47,205 nt of DNA. Source: JAUUZT01 sp964654015. Its GTDB lineage: Bacteria > Chloroflexota > Dehalococcoidia > GIF9 > AB-539-J10. The stretch is from the NCBI GenBank assembly GCA_964654015.1, contig CAZZHQ010000011.1, positions 1 through 47,205 on the forward strand, given 5' to 3'. Positions 1 through 8,658 of the stretch are shown one piece after another. The notes beneath the pieces are model-generated. The model saw only the letters and a program-made list of their open reading frames with translations. It searched no databases and was not told where the DNA came from. The first letter of the stretch is position 1. Each line of letters begins with the position of its first letter. Position numbers and translations under genes: made by a program.

Positions 1-71
1 GCGGCGTAGCCAAGTGGTTAAGGCGGGGGTCTGCAAAACCCCTATTCAGCGGTTCAAATCCGCTCGCCGCC
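1..71 (+). tRNA. tRNA-Cys (GCA)
   Basis: A cloverleaf can be folded from the first base of the window. The acceptor 5' strand GCGGCGT faces TCGCCGC with a U-U apposition at the innermost pair. The anticodon loop CTGCAAA gives anticodon GCA, and the T arm contains GGTTCAAATCC. CCA is not encoded. Any promoter lies outside the window. It is followed 11 bases later by tRNA-Leu, so the two are probably co-transcribed. Confidence 0.93.
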
Positions 72-82
72 TTTATCAACTT

Positions 83-165
83 GCCGAGGTGGCGGAATGG
101 TAGACGCGGCGGACTTAAAATCCGCTTCTCGAAAGGGAGTGTGGGTTCGAGTCCCTCCCTCGGCA
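83..165 (+). tRNA. tRNA-Leu (TAA)
   Basis: This is a class II tRNA with a long variable arm. The acceptor pairs GCCGAGG with CCTCGGC and the discriminator is A. The anticodon stem GCGGA/TCCGC encloses loop CTTAAAA, so the anticodon is UAA and reads UUA/UUG leucine codons. The T arm contains GGGTTCGAGTCCC. CCA is not encoded. It sits directly downstream of tRNA-Cys. Confidence 0.95.
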
Positions 166-231
166 TAACAAATTTTGCTTAATGCCAGGGTGTACTTGCT
201 TATATGACGGTCACTAGAGGTACTAGCTACG

Positions 232-564
232 TTACTTGAACTCTTCTTTGCCCATAGATATAAATACTATAGACAGTATACCCAAAATAAGAGGTGGAGG
301 GACCAGTAGCGCACATATAGCTCCAGCCAGAGCCAGGCCCCAGACTCTTCTCTTTATGGCATAAATGCCACCCACTATTGCTATTGCCCCAAACAGTATC
401 ATCGGACTGCCTATTAGTGTAAGGATTCTTGTCGCAAAAGGAATACCTGCCAGCCAGGTAATACTCCCTCCCATTACTGCAACCACCAGGCCAGCGAGTA
501 CACCAAAAGACCCACAAATAATACTCAGAATACCTCCGGTCGTTGGTTTCCATGTCTTATTCAT
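232..564 (-). CDS. small integral membrane protein, unknown function
   Basis: This predicted protein of about 110 residues is strongly hydrophobic. It has roughly four membrane segments separated by short polar turns and a charged C-terminus ending GKEEFK. The start is placed at the ATG giving MNKTWKPTTGG, because the purine-rich stretch GGAGGGG lies just upstream of it; the longer frame starting at 579 would translate that ribosome-binding site. The general look is that of the small DUF4064-like membrane proteins, but I cannot assign a family. It is transcribed toward the tRNA pair and has no same-strand neighbour. No catalytic motif is visible. Confidence 0.7.
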   Translation of the reverse strand: MNKTWKPTTGGILSIICGSFGVLAGLVVAVMGGSITWLAGIPFATRILTLIGSPMILFGAIAIVGGIYAIKRRVWGLALAGAICALLVPPPLILGILSIVFISMGKEEFK

Positions 565-579
565 ATAGGTCCCCTCCAT

Positions 580-857
580 TTTCCTGCCTGAATCAACTAT
601 GCGTTGTAGCGTAAATCACAGACGATTTAAGGGCATTATGAAGATTGGTAATTAGGAGTGTCAAGGGCTTGTACGTGGACTATGAATTGCAGATAAAGGA
701 GCTTATAATCTGGAATCAACAGATTGGGATTAACGCCATGATTTAATAGACGCCTCTGGATTATTAGCGAACTGGAAAGTTGAACTGTATATGGTATTAT
801 TTAGCTTGTTGATTATTCTATTCAGTCAGCGAGAAGAAAAAACAATAGGAGGTATTA
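580..857. other. intergenic region, nothing recognised
   Basis: This 278-base gap lies between the divergently transcribed small membrane protein and the dehydrogenase. I see no tRNA, convincing ORF or strong terminator. It should contain the promoters of both flanking genes, but no -35/-10 pair stands out clearly. Confidence 0.4.
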
Positions 858-1754
858 ATGCCAAAGGAAGTAGTAGGATTTATCGGACTCGGGATAATGG
901 GAAAGCCCATGACCAAGAATTTACTTAATGCTGGTTATTCAGTAACTGTTTGGAATCGCAGCCAAGCTGGCATAGATGAGTGTGTGGGATATGGTGCAGT
1001 CGCAGCGAAATCGGCGAAGGAGGTTGCGGAAAAGACCAATGTGGTTATAACCATGGTAACGGCATCAGAAGATGTCAAAGGGGTTGTTCTTGGACCAAAC
1101 GGAGTAATAGAAGGAGTGCGTCCCGGCATGACCTTGATTGACATGACTACCATGTCACCAAAGGTTACCAAAGAGATTGCTGCTAAATTAAAAGAAAAAG
1201 GGGTTGATATGCTGGATGCTCCGGTCAGTGGGGGAGATACGGGGGCCATAGCAGGTACACTATCCATTATGGTAGGGGGGCCTGAAGTCGCACTTAAGAG
1301 ATGTATGCCCATTCTTGAGGTACTGGGAAAGAATATTACCCATATCGGAGAGGAGCATGGTTCCGGCCAGGTTACCAAACTCTGTAATCAGATAGGATGT
1401 GCTCTCAATATCCTCGCCGTATGCGAAGAACTTACTCTGGCGGCAAAGTCAAATATAGATCTTAACAAAATGTTTACAGCTATAAGTGCCGGAGCAGCAG
1501 GCTCGTGGCAACTTTCTAATCTTGCCCCCAAAATCCTTAAAAGAGATTTTGAACCAGGTTTTATGGTTAAGACCATCCAGAAAGATTTACGCTTGGTGAT
1601 GGAGGCAGCTGGTGATGGTGAAGCAACTCTTCCGGGAGTGGCTTTGGTACATCAGCTATACCATTCCGTTGAGGCGGATGGACTGCATGAAAAGGGCACA
1701 CAGGCTCTTATTACAGCTATCGAAAAGCTGGCTGCAATCAAGATTAAAGGCTAG
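858..1754 (+). CDS. NAD(P)-dependent 3-hydroxyisobutyrate dehydrogenase-family protein (GarR/MmsB-like beta-hydroxyacid dehydrogenase)
   Basis: The 298-residue product has the family's normal length and order of motifs. The N-terminal Rossmann motif is G10-L-G12-I-M-G15. The substrate-binding motif DAPVSGG lies at 120-126, and the catalytic lysine region GSGQVTKLCNQ has K174. The C-terminal helical part includes KDLRLVMEAA. The family reduces or oxidises short beta-hydroxy acids such as tartronate semialdehyde or 3-hydroxyisobutyrate; the actual substrate cannot be read from sequence. The ATG is preceded by a strong AGGAGGT at 847-853. The gene appears monocistronic, being followed by a hairpin at 1855. 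Confidence is high for the family and low for the substrate. Confidence 0.92.
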   Translation: MPKEVVGFIGLGIMGKPMTKNLLNAGYSVTVWNRSQAGIDECVGYGAVAAKSAKEVAEKTNVVITMVTASEDVKGVVLGPNGVIEGVRPGMTLIDMTTMSPKVTKEIAAKLKEKGVDMLDAPVSGGDTGAIAGTLSIMVGGPEVALKRCMPILEVLGKNITHIGEEHGSGQVTKLCNQIGCALNILAVCEELTLAAKSNIDLNKMFTAISAGAAGSWQLSNLAPKILKRDFEPGFMVKTIQKDLRLVMEAAGDGEATLPGVALVHQLYHSVEADGLHEKGTQALITAIEKLAAIKIKG

Positions 1755-1854
1755 CCATCCTTGGGCGATTTATCTTACAGAGAAGTAATATTAGGATTTA
1801 GACATTTGTTGTAAGTGAATAACCTACCGGAGAAAGGGAATTAATAAATGATTT

Positions 1855-1882
1855 AAGACAGGGCTCAGATGAGCCCTGTCTT
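1855..1882 (+). terminator. perfect hairpin, probable terminator
   Basis: The sequences AAGACAGGGCTCA and TGAGCCCTGTCTT form a perfect 13-base inverted repeat separated by GA, so the real loop is four bases. It lies 100 bases after the dehydrogenase stop codon. The following sequence TTATCTATAA is only moderately T-rich, so it may be a bidirectional or weak intrinsic terminator. Confidence 0.6.
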
Positions 1883-1947
1883 ATCTATAATTAGATGGAG
1901 GCTGTCCTGGAGTTTGCCATCAGGAAATCTACGTGGGCTTGCTGATT

Positions 1948-1975
1948 TTGAACCATCAAGCAACTTAGTTATAAT
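1948..1975 (+). promoter_or_regulatory. sigma70-type promoter predicting a leaderless mRNA for the amidohydrolase
   Basis: TTGAAC at 1948-1953 and a perfect TATAAT at 1970-1975 are separated by 16 bases. Six bases then precede the GTG at 1982. With usual spacing, transcription would start on the G of the start codon. There is no Shine-Dalgarno sequence before this GTG, which fits a leaderless transcript. Confidence 0.7.
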
Positions 1976-1981
1976 GCAGAT

Positions 1982-2854
1982 GTGATCATAGATTTTCATA
2001 CTCACATATTCCCTCCATGGATAAAGGAAAACCGTAGTGAATATGCCAGGCGCGATCCTTGTTTTTCACTGTTGTATTCTAATTCAAAAGCGAGGCTGAT
2101 AACCGCTGAAGAGTTGATAGAGCGTATGGACGAAAATGAGGTTGATGTGTCTGTCGTGCTCAATATAGGATGGGTAAATCAGGATATCTGTGTAGAGACC
2201 AATAATTACATCCTTGAGGCAACATCCAGGTATCCTGATAGACTTGTTGCATTCTGTGCTGTTCAGCCGATGGCTGGAGATACGGCAATAAGGGAAATGA
2301 TTCAATGTGCTGAGGCAGGAGCAGAAGGGTTGGGCGAAATGAGATCTGATGTTCAGGGTTATTGCCTTACAGATAGTATGATAATGGAGCCATTGATTAG
2401 CGAGGCAGTAAAGCATGGTCTAATCTTTCTAACTCATTCGTCTGAGCCGGTAGGGCATCAGTATGCTGGCAAAGGTAACATTACTCCGTCTTTACTTTAC
2501 TCTTTTATACAGAAGTTTCCTGAGCTTAAATTGGTGTGTGCTCATTGGGGTGGAGGCTTACCCTTTTATACTCTGATGCCAGAAGTAAGAGACACTTTGG
2601 CTAATGTCTTCTTCGACACTGCTGCTACTGTATTTCTCTATAGAGCACAGATATTTAAACAGGTCAGCGGTTTGATTGGTAGTGATAGAATCTTGTTTGG
2701 CAGCGATTGCCCTCTTCTGGAACCATCTCAAATAATAACTCAAATACGAGCCTCGAAGTTAAATAACGAAGAGATGGTTGAAATCCTGGGTGCCAATGCA
2801 CGGAAATTATTACATAGAGAATTGAAGGGGTGCAGCAGTGATACAAAACAGTGA
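1982..2854 (+). CDS. amidohydrolase-family (ACMSD-like) metal-dependent TIM-barrel hydrolase
   Basis: The 290-residue protein opens with IIDFHTHIFPPW, where H6 and H8 form the HxH metal motif of amidohydrolase family 2. Further likely metal or catalytic residues are H152 (FLTHSSE), H188 (CAHWGGG) and D242 (LFGSDCPLL). The family includes decarboxylases such as ACMSD as well as hydrolases; the substrate is unknown. The GTG start is supported by the conserved motif coming immediately after it and by a TATAAT box six bases upstream, which implies a leaderless mRNA. Its end overlaps the thpR start by 17 bases, so the two genes form one transcription unit. Confidence 0.88.
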   Translation: MIIDFHTHIFPPWIKENRSEYARRDPCFSLLYSNSKARLITAEELIERMDENEVDVSVVLNIGWVNQDICVETNNYILEATSRYPDRLVAFCAVQPMAGDTAIREMIQCAEAGAEGLGEMRSDVQGYCLTDSMIMEPLISEAVKHGLIFLTHSSEPVGHQYAGKGNITPSLLYSFIQKFPELKLVCAHWGGGLPFYTLMPEVRDTLANVFFDTAATVFLYRAQIFKQVSGLIGSDRILFGSDCPLLEPSQIITQIRASKLNNEEMVEILGANARKLLHRELKGCSSDTKQ

Positions 2855-3425
2855 ACAGATTCGCTCTTTTATAGCTATTGAATTGCCACAAAATGTTAAA
2901 AAAGGACTGGAACAGATTAAGCATAAAGTGAAGCAGGAAGGATATGCTGGAATCAAATGGGTGAACACAGAAGGTATTCATGTGACACTGAAATTTCTAG
3001 GTAACATTTCGAGGGAACAAGAAATAGAGATAAGTAAAATCTTGGAGGAAACTACTAAGGAAATCTCTCCTTTTAACCTGGAGATAGCTGGGTTGGGGGC
3101 CTTCCCTGATTTGGGACAGCCGCGGGTTCTTTGGGTTGCTATTAACGGTGAAGTGGCCAAACTAACAAGATTGCAGCAAGAGATTGATTTCTTGCTCTCA
3201 TCTCGTGGCTTTCCAAAAGAGAGTCGCCCTTTTGTTCCTCATTTAACCCTGGCCCGGCTAAGTGACAGCATGTTACCTGAAGAGAAAAGAAAAATAGGCA
3301 CGTTCATAAAATCCTTGAAGCTTGAAGCAGACTTTCAGTTTAATGCCGAAGCAGTTAGTCTTATAAGAAGCAAATTGACGCCAACTGGGGCTATTTATTC
3401 CTGTTTGTTTACGGCGAAGCTTTAG
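2838..3425 (+). CDS. thpR: RNA 2',3'-cyclic phosphodiesterase (2H family)
   Basis: The protein of 195 residues is typical in length. It carries the two 2H-phosphoesterase motifs, H48-V-T50 in GIHVTLKFLGN and H135-L-T137 in VPHLTLARL. Enzymes of this family open 2',3'-cyclic phosphate termini on RNA to 2'-phosphates. The GTG start lies inside the end of the amidohydrolase gene (17-base overlap) and is preceded by AAGGGG, which suggests translational coupling. The functional link between the two genes is not evident. Confidence 0.9.
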   Translation: MIQNSEQIRSFIAIELPQNVKKGLEQIKHKVKQEGYAGIKWVNTEGIHVTLKFLGNISREQEIEISKILEETTKEISPFNLEIAGLGAFPDLGQPRVLWVAINGEVAKLTRLQQEIDFLLSSRGFPKESRPFVPHLTLARLSDSMLPEEKRKIGTFIKSLKLEADFQFNAEAVSLIRSKLTPTGAIYSCLFTAKL

Positions 3426-3490
3426 GAGTTAATTGAGGTTTAAACAAAAAGATTCCTTGAGCTAATAATTATTTGTATTAATAACTGCGC

Positions 3491-3517
3491 TTGATAATAA
3501 CCCGTTTCTGGTATAAA
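3491..3517 (+). promoter_or_regulatory. candidate promoter for the zinc-ribbon/comF/hpf unit
   Basis: TTGATA at 3491-3496 and TATAAA at 3512-3517 are 15 bases apart, slightly short of optimal. They lie 35-60 bases before the TTG start at 3552, in an otherwise empty gap. Confidence 0.45.
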
Positions 3518-3551
3518 ATTACGTAAATTATTTTGGATGGGAGGAGGACCC

Positions 3552-3758
3552 TTGGAAAATAATTCGTATCCTAAATGTCAGAAATGTGGCACTGGTGATT
3601 TGTTGCCTCTTTCGGATTTCGGTCAGGGCGCACCAATTCACTACAAGGCTTGGGTATGCAACAATCCTGATTGCGGTTTCAATATCAAAATCAGGAATGG
3701 CGAGGTATATATCAATGAGCCGATACTCGACGGGACACTTCACACTCGTGCCCATTAG
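3552..3758 (+). CDS. small zinc-ribbon protein
   Basis: This 68-residue protein contains four cysteines arranged as C9-x2-C12 and C36-x4-C41, a probable single zinc site. The rest consists of short polar beta-like segments. I choose the TTG at 3552, because GGGAGGAGG lies directly upstream as a ribosome-binding site; the in-frame ATG at 3537 would translate that site. It is followed 22 bases later by comF on the same strand. The function is not known, and no catalytic motif is seen. Confidence 0.72.
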   Translation: MENNSYPKCQKCGTGDLLPLSDFGQGAPIHYKAWVCNNPDCGFNIKIRNGEVYINEPILDGTLHTRAH

Positions 3759-3780
3759 AGGCTAGTCGATATACAGCAAA

Positions 3781-4485
3781 TTGCCGCGTTTGAGTCGCTT
3801 GGGTGACTTGGTATTGGATTCTTTTTTCCCACGTCATTGCGTTGGTTGTGGAAAGGAAGGCAGTTTTCTGTGTCATGAGTGCAGGAAGAAATTGCCCTAT
3901 TTGTTCCCACCTTTATGTCCTAGATGTGGCACAACACAAGCCAGTGGCATGTTATGTCAAAACTGTAGGCAGAGGCCGGGTGTAATCGATGGCATACGCT
4001 CACCTTTCCGCTTCGAGGAAGTAATCCGTAAGGCCGTACACGAACTTAAATACAGGCATCTGAAAGCGCTATCTTTTTGCCTTGCTGAATTGCTCGCAGG
4101 GTATTTAGAAAAGCATAATTTGCCTGGTGAAATACTGGTTCCTGTTCCTTTACATCCACGGCGTTTGAGAGAACGAGGTTACAATCAGTCTTTACTCATA
4201 TCAAGTAATTTAGGCAAGTTGATAACAATGCCTGTACTTGATAATTGTCTTGCTCGAGTGAAAGAAGTACAGCCTCAGGTAAAAACGGCAGCCGTGGAAG
4301 AGCGATGGAGTAATGTTATTGATGCGTTTACATGCCATGATGACAGGGTAAATGACAAGCGAGTAATCTTAATAGATGATGTCTGTACTTCTGGTGCTAC
4401 CCTGGAATCATGTGCTTTAGCTCTCAAGAAACAGGGGGCTATATCGGTATGGGGACTAACTATAGCGAGGGAAACCTACAAATAA
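3781..4485 (+). CDS. comF: ComF-family phosphoribosyltransferase-like protein
   Basis: The 234-residue product has the full ComF layout. Two N-terminal zinc-finger-like pairs are formed by C20/C23 with C31/C34 and by C46/C49 with C59/C62. A phosphoribosyltransferase fold follows, with the PRPP-binding motif VILIDDVCTSGAT at about 195-207. ComF is needed for DNA uptake in naturally competent bacteria, though many non-competent genomes keep it. The TTG start has no clear ribosome-binding site, so the exact start is uncertain. hpf follows after nine bases. Confidence 0.9.
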   Translation: MPRLSRLGDLVLDSFFPRHCVGCGKEGSFLCHECRKKLPYLFPPLCPRCGTTQASGMLCQNCRQRPGVIDGIRSPFRFEEVIRKAVHELKYRHLKALSFCLAELLAGYLEKHNLPGEILVPVPLHPRRLRERGYNQSLLISSNLGKLITMPVLDNCLARVKEVQPQVKTAAVEERWSNVIDAFTCHDDRVNDKRVILIDDVCTSGATLESCALALKKQGAISVWGLTIARETYK

Positions 4486-4494
4486 GGAGGAGAG

Positions 4495-5037
4495 ATGCAA
4501 CTGCAAATAATAGCCAAGAATATAGAAGTCTCTGAGACAATAGAGAAACAGATTAATAAAAAAATTGGCAAGTTGGACCATCATTTACCCTCACTTGTAG
4601 AAGGGAAAGTGGAGATCTCTGAGAGAAAGTTGAAACAGCCAGAGCAAAGATTTGCCATACAGGTTACCCTTGATAGTAAAGGGACTATAATCAGGGCCCA
4701 TGAATATGCTGCAGATATTCTTACAGCCATAGATAAAGTGATGGACGCACTGAATAATCGTATTGAACGGTATAAAGGCAAGTTGTATGAGAAAAGGAAA
4801 GGGGTTTCTCTGGAACGGCAGGGGACTGGCCAGGATGAAGAGGAAATTAGTTATCCGGAAGTAGTAAAAAGCAAACATTTCTTGCTTAAACCTATGTCCA
4901 TCGACGAGGCAACGGAACAATTAGAGCTACTGGGGCATGACTTTTTTCTTTTTATTGATGCGGAAACCAACAAGGTTAGCATGCTATACCGTCGTAAAGA
5001 TGGTAACTATGGCGTCATTATAGTGGAAACTGAATAA
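4495..5037 (+). CDS. hpf: ribosome hibernation promoting factor, long form
   Basis: The 180-residue protein has the RaiA/HPF N-terminal domain (about 1-100, beginning MQLQIIAKNIEVSETIE) and the C-terminal dimerisation domain of long HPF (about 120-180, with the DEATEQLELLGHDFFLFID and GNYGVIIVE regions). Long HPF pairs 70S ribosomes into inactive 100S dimers in slow growth. AAGGAGGAGAG lies before the ATG. It is the last gene of the zinc-ribbon/comF/hpf unit and converges on dnaE. Confidence 0.93.
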   Translation: MQLQIIAKNIEVSETIEKQINKKIGKLDHHLPSLVEGKVEISERKLKQPEQRFAIQVTLDSKGTIIRAHEYAADILTAIDKVMDALNNRIERYKGKLYEKRKGVSLERQGTGQDEEEISYPEVVKSKHFLLKPMSIDEATEQLELLGHDFFLFIDAETNKVSMLYRRKDGNYGVIIVETE

Positions 5038-5135
5038 TGATTGTAGAGTCATAAACATAGCCTGACTCTGCTTCTAATATGCAGGAAAGCTGACCAGCCT
5101 CTGCTGGCGGCAGTAGAGACAGAAGGAGAGTTACC

Positions 5136-8100
5136 CTACTCCGCCTTCAGGCTGTCTACCCCTAACAAATCCTCTATTTCTTTCACCAGTTCTGGGCAAT
5201 AATTAATATTTACCTTGGGCATATCCAGGCAGGTCGTTTCCTCGTCACTAATAATATCAAGAGAAACGGTGCTTTCCCCGGGATAATGCTGAAGTATTGC
5301 GATGGTTTTGTTTAGAATTTCGATATCTTCGTCGGAACTCCCTGTCTCAGTGAGTGTTATTGTAAGGAGCTTTTGTTTTATTTCTGGTTTTGCTTCCGCT
5401 TCTGATTGGGGTATCCCCCCATTATTTGTATCTTGATAGCTGCATACCTCTTGGCAATTTAGCTGAATTCCTCCAGTTCTGTTTTTCAGTATACCCTTCA
5501 TAATAAGGATATTGTCTTCGTGCCATAGTGCTTTACTGCTCTCATATAGCCTTGGCCAAACATTTACTTCCAGGCTTCCTTCGGCATCTTCTATTGTTGC
5601 TACGATAAATGGACGGTTGTCACGGGTATAAGCCTGTCGGAGTGATACTATCATGCCTATGATGTTAATAGTCTTGTTGGCCATATCAGCGTTGATGTCG
5701 CCACACGATACTGTATGTAAGGTGGGATGCTTAAAATTCAGCATATTGAGAGATGAAGAGGAGAGATAGACTCCTAATAAATCCCGTTCCCATTTGAGTC
5801 TCTGATTGGACTGGATTTTTTCTGGGTTATCGAGAAGGAGGGCAGGATAGGAATTAATCAGCTCCCCGAACATACTGGTTTGTCCTGTCGCTCTCATTTT
5901 TTGTTCCATTTGGCCAAAGGAAATAATTCTGTCCAGAGAATATAGGAGCGACCCCTGGTCGCTAAGGGAATCGAAAGCTCCAGCCTTGATTAAGCTCTCA
6001 AGCGCCTTTCTATTTATGCTATGCATATCTACTCGTTGGCAGAAATCTTCTATAGATTGAAAGGTGCCCCCATGCTGTCGATTGGATAGGGCGTTCTCTA
6101 TAGCGGAACTGCCAGTATTCTTAATGGCGGCTAGCCCAAAGCGAATGTTGTTTTTGTTGCCTTCTATTTCCTCGATGGCAAAATCTGATTGGCTTTTATT
6201 AATGTCAGGGGGCAGCATCTGGATGCCTAGATGGCGGCACTCAGCTATCGCTAAGCGGACTTTGTCAGTATTATCGATATAAGTATTCAAGAAGGACGTC
6301 ATATATTCAGAGGTGTAGTTGGCTTTAAGGTAGGCACCACGGTAAGCCAGGAGAGCATAGCTTACGCTGTGTGCTTTGTTGAATGCATAGCCAGCGAAAG
6401 GTTCAATCAAATCGAAAACTTCTTCGGCCAGTTTTTTTTCTATACCCTCTCTCTCTGCGCCTTCAACAAAATTATTCCTTTGCGTCTTCATTACCTTTGC
6501 TATTTTCTTCCCCATAGCTTTGCGAAAAATATCTGCCTGTCCCAGGCTATAACCTGCAAGAGCCTGCACAATAAACAGCACCTGTTCTTGATAAACAATA
6601 ACTCCATAAGTCTCTTTCAGAAATTCTTTCAAGGCAGGATGAGCATAATGAACAGGGATGCTTCCCTGCTTGGCTTTGATGAAAGTAGGAATCTGTTCCA
6701 TTGGGCCGGGGCGGTAAAGTGCCACCATAGCAGCGATATCGCTGAATTTACTGGGTTGAAGTTCTTCTATATAGCGACGCATGCCACTGCTCTCCAGTTG
6801 AAATACACCCTTTGTTTCTCCTGAAGCAAGCAACGTGAAGGTTTGTTTATCATCTAGTGGTATTTGCTGCAAATTTATGGACTCACCACGTGTCTGTTGA
6901 ATGGTGTCTATCGTTTTGGACAGAATGGTCAGGTTTGACAATCCCAGAAAATCCATTTTCAAAAGACCAAGGAGAGCGATATTTTTCATGTGGTACTGGG
7001 TCATGGCAGCCTTCTTTGCTCCTTTGCTTGTTGGTTGGAGTGGCACATACTCAGTAAGTGGATCGTGCGCTATAACAACACCAGCTGCATGTGTGCTGGC
7101 ATGCCTGACAAGACCCTCCAATTTCCTGGCTGAATCAACAAGATTGCGTACAATCTCATCTTGGGAGTAGATGTCATTAAGCTCTTTGCTATCTTCCAGG
7201 GCTTTATCCAGGGTTATTGTCAGCTCAAGAGGAATCAGTTTGGCGACTTGGTCTACCTGGCTGTAAGGCAAACCCAGGGCTCTCCCCGTATCTCTCAACG
7301 CTGCTCTTGCGCCCAGGGTACCGAAGGTAATGATCTGGGCTACGTGGTCCATTCCATATTTTTCATTGACGTAGGCCAGTACTTCGTCGCGACGGTCATC
7401 CTGGAAATCAAGATCGATATCTGGCATCTCACTTCGCTCAACATTGAGAAAGCGCTCGAAAACTAAATTGTAAATCAAGGGGTCGATGTCCGTAATGCCA
7501 AGACAATATAGAGCTAAGCTGGCAGCGGCACTTCCTCGTACGCCAAAGTAGATATGCTCCTCTCGGACAAAGGAAGCGATGTCCCAAACAACCAGGAAAT
7601 AATCGGCGAAGTGAGTCTTCTGAATCACATCAAGTTCGTATTCAAGTCGCTCTTTTGCTTCACGGTTAGGAATCGAATAGCGCTTTTCCAGACCTTGCCA
7701 GCATATCTCGGATAGAAAGGTTTCTGCCGTTTTGCCTTCAGGAGGAATTACCTCTGGTAAATGATTTTCATTGAAGTCTAATTCTAGCTGGCACATCTCC
7801 GCGATATGTTGAGTATTTTCTATAGCTTGGGGTAAGTCACTGAAGAGTTGTTCCATCTCATCGGGGCTCTTAAGATAGAAATAATCCCCTGCCATTTTCA
7901 TTCTTTTTTCATCTTGCATAGAGGAATTGGTTCCTATACATAGCAGCAAGTCATGAGCATATGCGTCTTCCCTATTTATGTAATGAGTATCGACTGTTGC
8001 TACCAGAGGTATATCGAGTTTATTGGAAAGGTGGAGAAGTCCTTTATTTATTATTTCAAGTTCAGGAATAGGATGTCTTTGGATTTCCAGGTAATAATCA

Positions 8101-8600
8101 CCGAATACTTCCTTGTACCAGGAGGCTGTCGTAGCAGCCTCATCGTCTTGTTCTCCCAGAAAGAGGCGGGATAGTTCTCCATTAGTGCAGCCAGAGAGAG
8201 CAATAAGCCCTTCGTGATGCAGTTCCAATAGTTCTTTATCTACTCTAGGTTTGTAATACTGCCCCTCGAAGTTGCTCTTGGTAACCAGATTTATCAAATT
8301 GTGGTATCCTTCCTTATTCTTAGCCAGTAACGTAAGATGATATGGTTTTCTGTATTTTGGGTCTCGATCGTGGCGATTAGTATGAGCAACATATACTTCG
8401 CATCCAAGGATGGGTTTAATGCCAGCTTCTTTAGCTGCAGTATAAAAATCGATGATGCCATACATCACTCCATGGTCGGTGATGGCCAGACTATCCATGC
8501 CCAGTTCTTTAGCCCTAGCGATGAGAAGAGGGATATGACACATCCCGTCAAGGAGGCTGTATTCAGTATGAACGTGAAGATGGGTAAATTTCGCAGGCAT
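5136..8600 (-). CDS. dnaE: DNA polymerase III alpha subunit
   Basis: About 1154 residues from the chosen start. An N-terminal PHP domain begins FTHLHVHTEYSLLDG and keeps the metal-binding residues expected of an active PHP site: HxH, ITDHG, GCEVY, YHLTL, SGCTNGE and DTH. The polymerase core carries PDIDLDF near residue 395, the catalytic aspartates of C-family polymerases. A C-terminal OB fold (INIIGMIVSLRQAYTRD) follows. I start at 8600 (MPAKF): a longer frame to 8729 would add 43 unrelated residues overlapping the divergent gene, and a promoter sits directly upstream of 8600. An intact PHP site suggests built-in proofreading, an inference from the family. Confidence 0.96.
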   Translation of the reverse strand: MPAKFTHLHVHTEYSLLDGMCHIPLLIARAKELGMDSLAITDHGVMYGIIDFYTAAKEAGIKPILGCEVYVAHTNRHDRDPKYRKPYHLTLLAKNKEGYHNLINLVTKSNFEGQYYKPRVDKELLELHHEGLIALSGCTNGELSRLFLGEQDDEAATTASWYKEVFGDYYLEIQRHPIPELEIINKGLLHLSNKLDIPLVATVDTHYINREDAYAHDLLLCIGTNSSMQDEKRMKMAGDYFYLKSPDEMEQLFSDLPQAIENTQHIAEMCQLELDFNENHLPEVIPPEGKTAETFLSEICWQGLEKRYSIPNREAKERLEYELDVIQKTHFADYFLVVWDIASFVREEHIYFGVRGSAAASLALYCLGITDIDPLIYNLVFERFLNVERSEMPDIDLDFQDDRRDEVLAYVNEKYGMDHVAQIITFGTLGARAALRDTGRALGLPYSQVDQVAKLIPLELTITLDKALEDSKELNDIYSQDEIVRNLVDSARKLEGLVRHASTHAAGVVIAHDPLTEYVPLQPTSKGAKKAAMTQYHMKNIALLGLLKMDFLGLSNLTILSKTIDTIQQTRGESINLQQIPLDDKQTFTLLASGETKGVFQLESSGMRRYIEELQPSKFSDIAAMVALYRPGPMEQIPTFIKAKQGSIPVHYAHPALKEFLKETYGVIVYQEQVLFIVQALAGYSLGQADIFRKAMGKKIAKVMKTQRNNFVEGAEREGIEKKLAEEVFDLIEPFAGYAFNKAHSVSYALLAYRGAYLKANYTSEYMTSFLNTYIDNTDKVRLAIAECRHLGIQMLPPDINKSQSDFAIEEIEGNKNNIRFGLAAIKNTGSSAIENALSNRQHGGTFQSIEDFCQRVDMHSINRKALESLIKAGAFDSLSDQGSLLYSLDRIISFGQMEQKMRATGQTSMFGELINSYPALLLDNPEKIQSNQRLKWERDLLGVYLSSSSLNMLNFKHPTLHTVSCGDINADMANKTINIIGMIVSLRQAYTRDNRPFIVATIEDAEGSLEVNVWPRLYESSKALWHEDNILIMKGILKNRTGGIQLNCQEVCSYQDTNNGGIPQSEAEAKPEIKQKLLTITLTETGSSDEDIEILNKTIAILQHYPGESTVSLDIISDEETTCLDMPKVNINYCPELVKEIEDLLGVDSLKAE

Positions 8601-8607
8601 ACTGTGA

Positions 8608-8635
8608 ATTATAACATGCCTGTTTTGTACTGTAA
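8608..8635 (-). promoter_or_regulatory. promoter of dnaE, predicting a leaderless mRNA
   Basis: On the minus strand, TTACAG (8635-8630) and a perfect TATAAT (8613-8608) are 16 bases apart. The -10 box ends seven bases before the dnaE ATG at 8600. The expected transcription start is therefore the A of the ATG or one base before it, and no Shine-Dalgarno sequence can fit. Confidence 0.7.
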
Positions 8636-8658
8636 GCTGCCCATATTCCGAGGGTAAA

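Noticed and set aside
5094..5107. Small CCAGC-CTCT-GCTGG hairpin between hpf and dnaE
   Set aside because: The stem has only five pairs and no T tract on either strand, so a terminator call is not supported.
6369..6824. A 151-codon plus-strand frame inside dnaE
   Set aside because: It lies wholly antisense to conserved polymerase coding sequence and has cysteine- and phenylalanine-rich composition typical of antisense frames.
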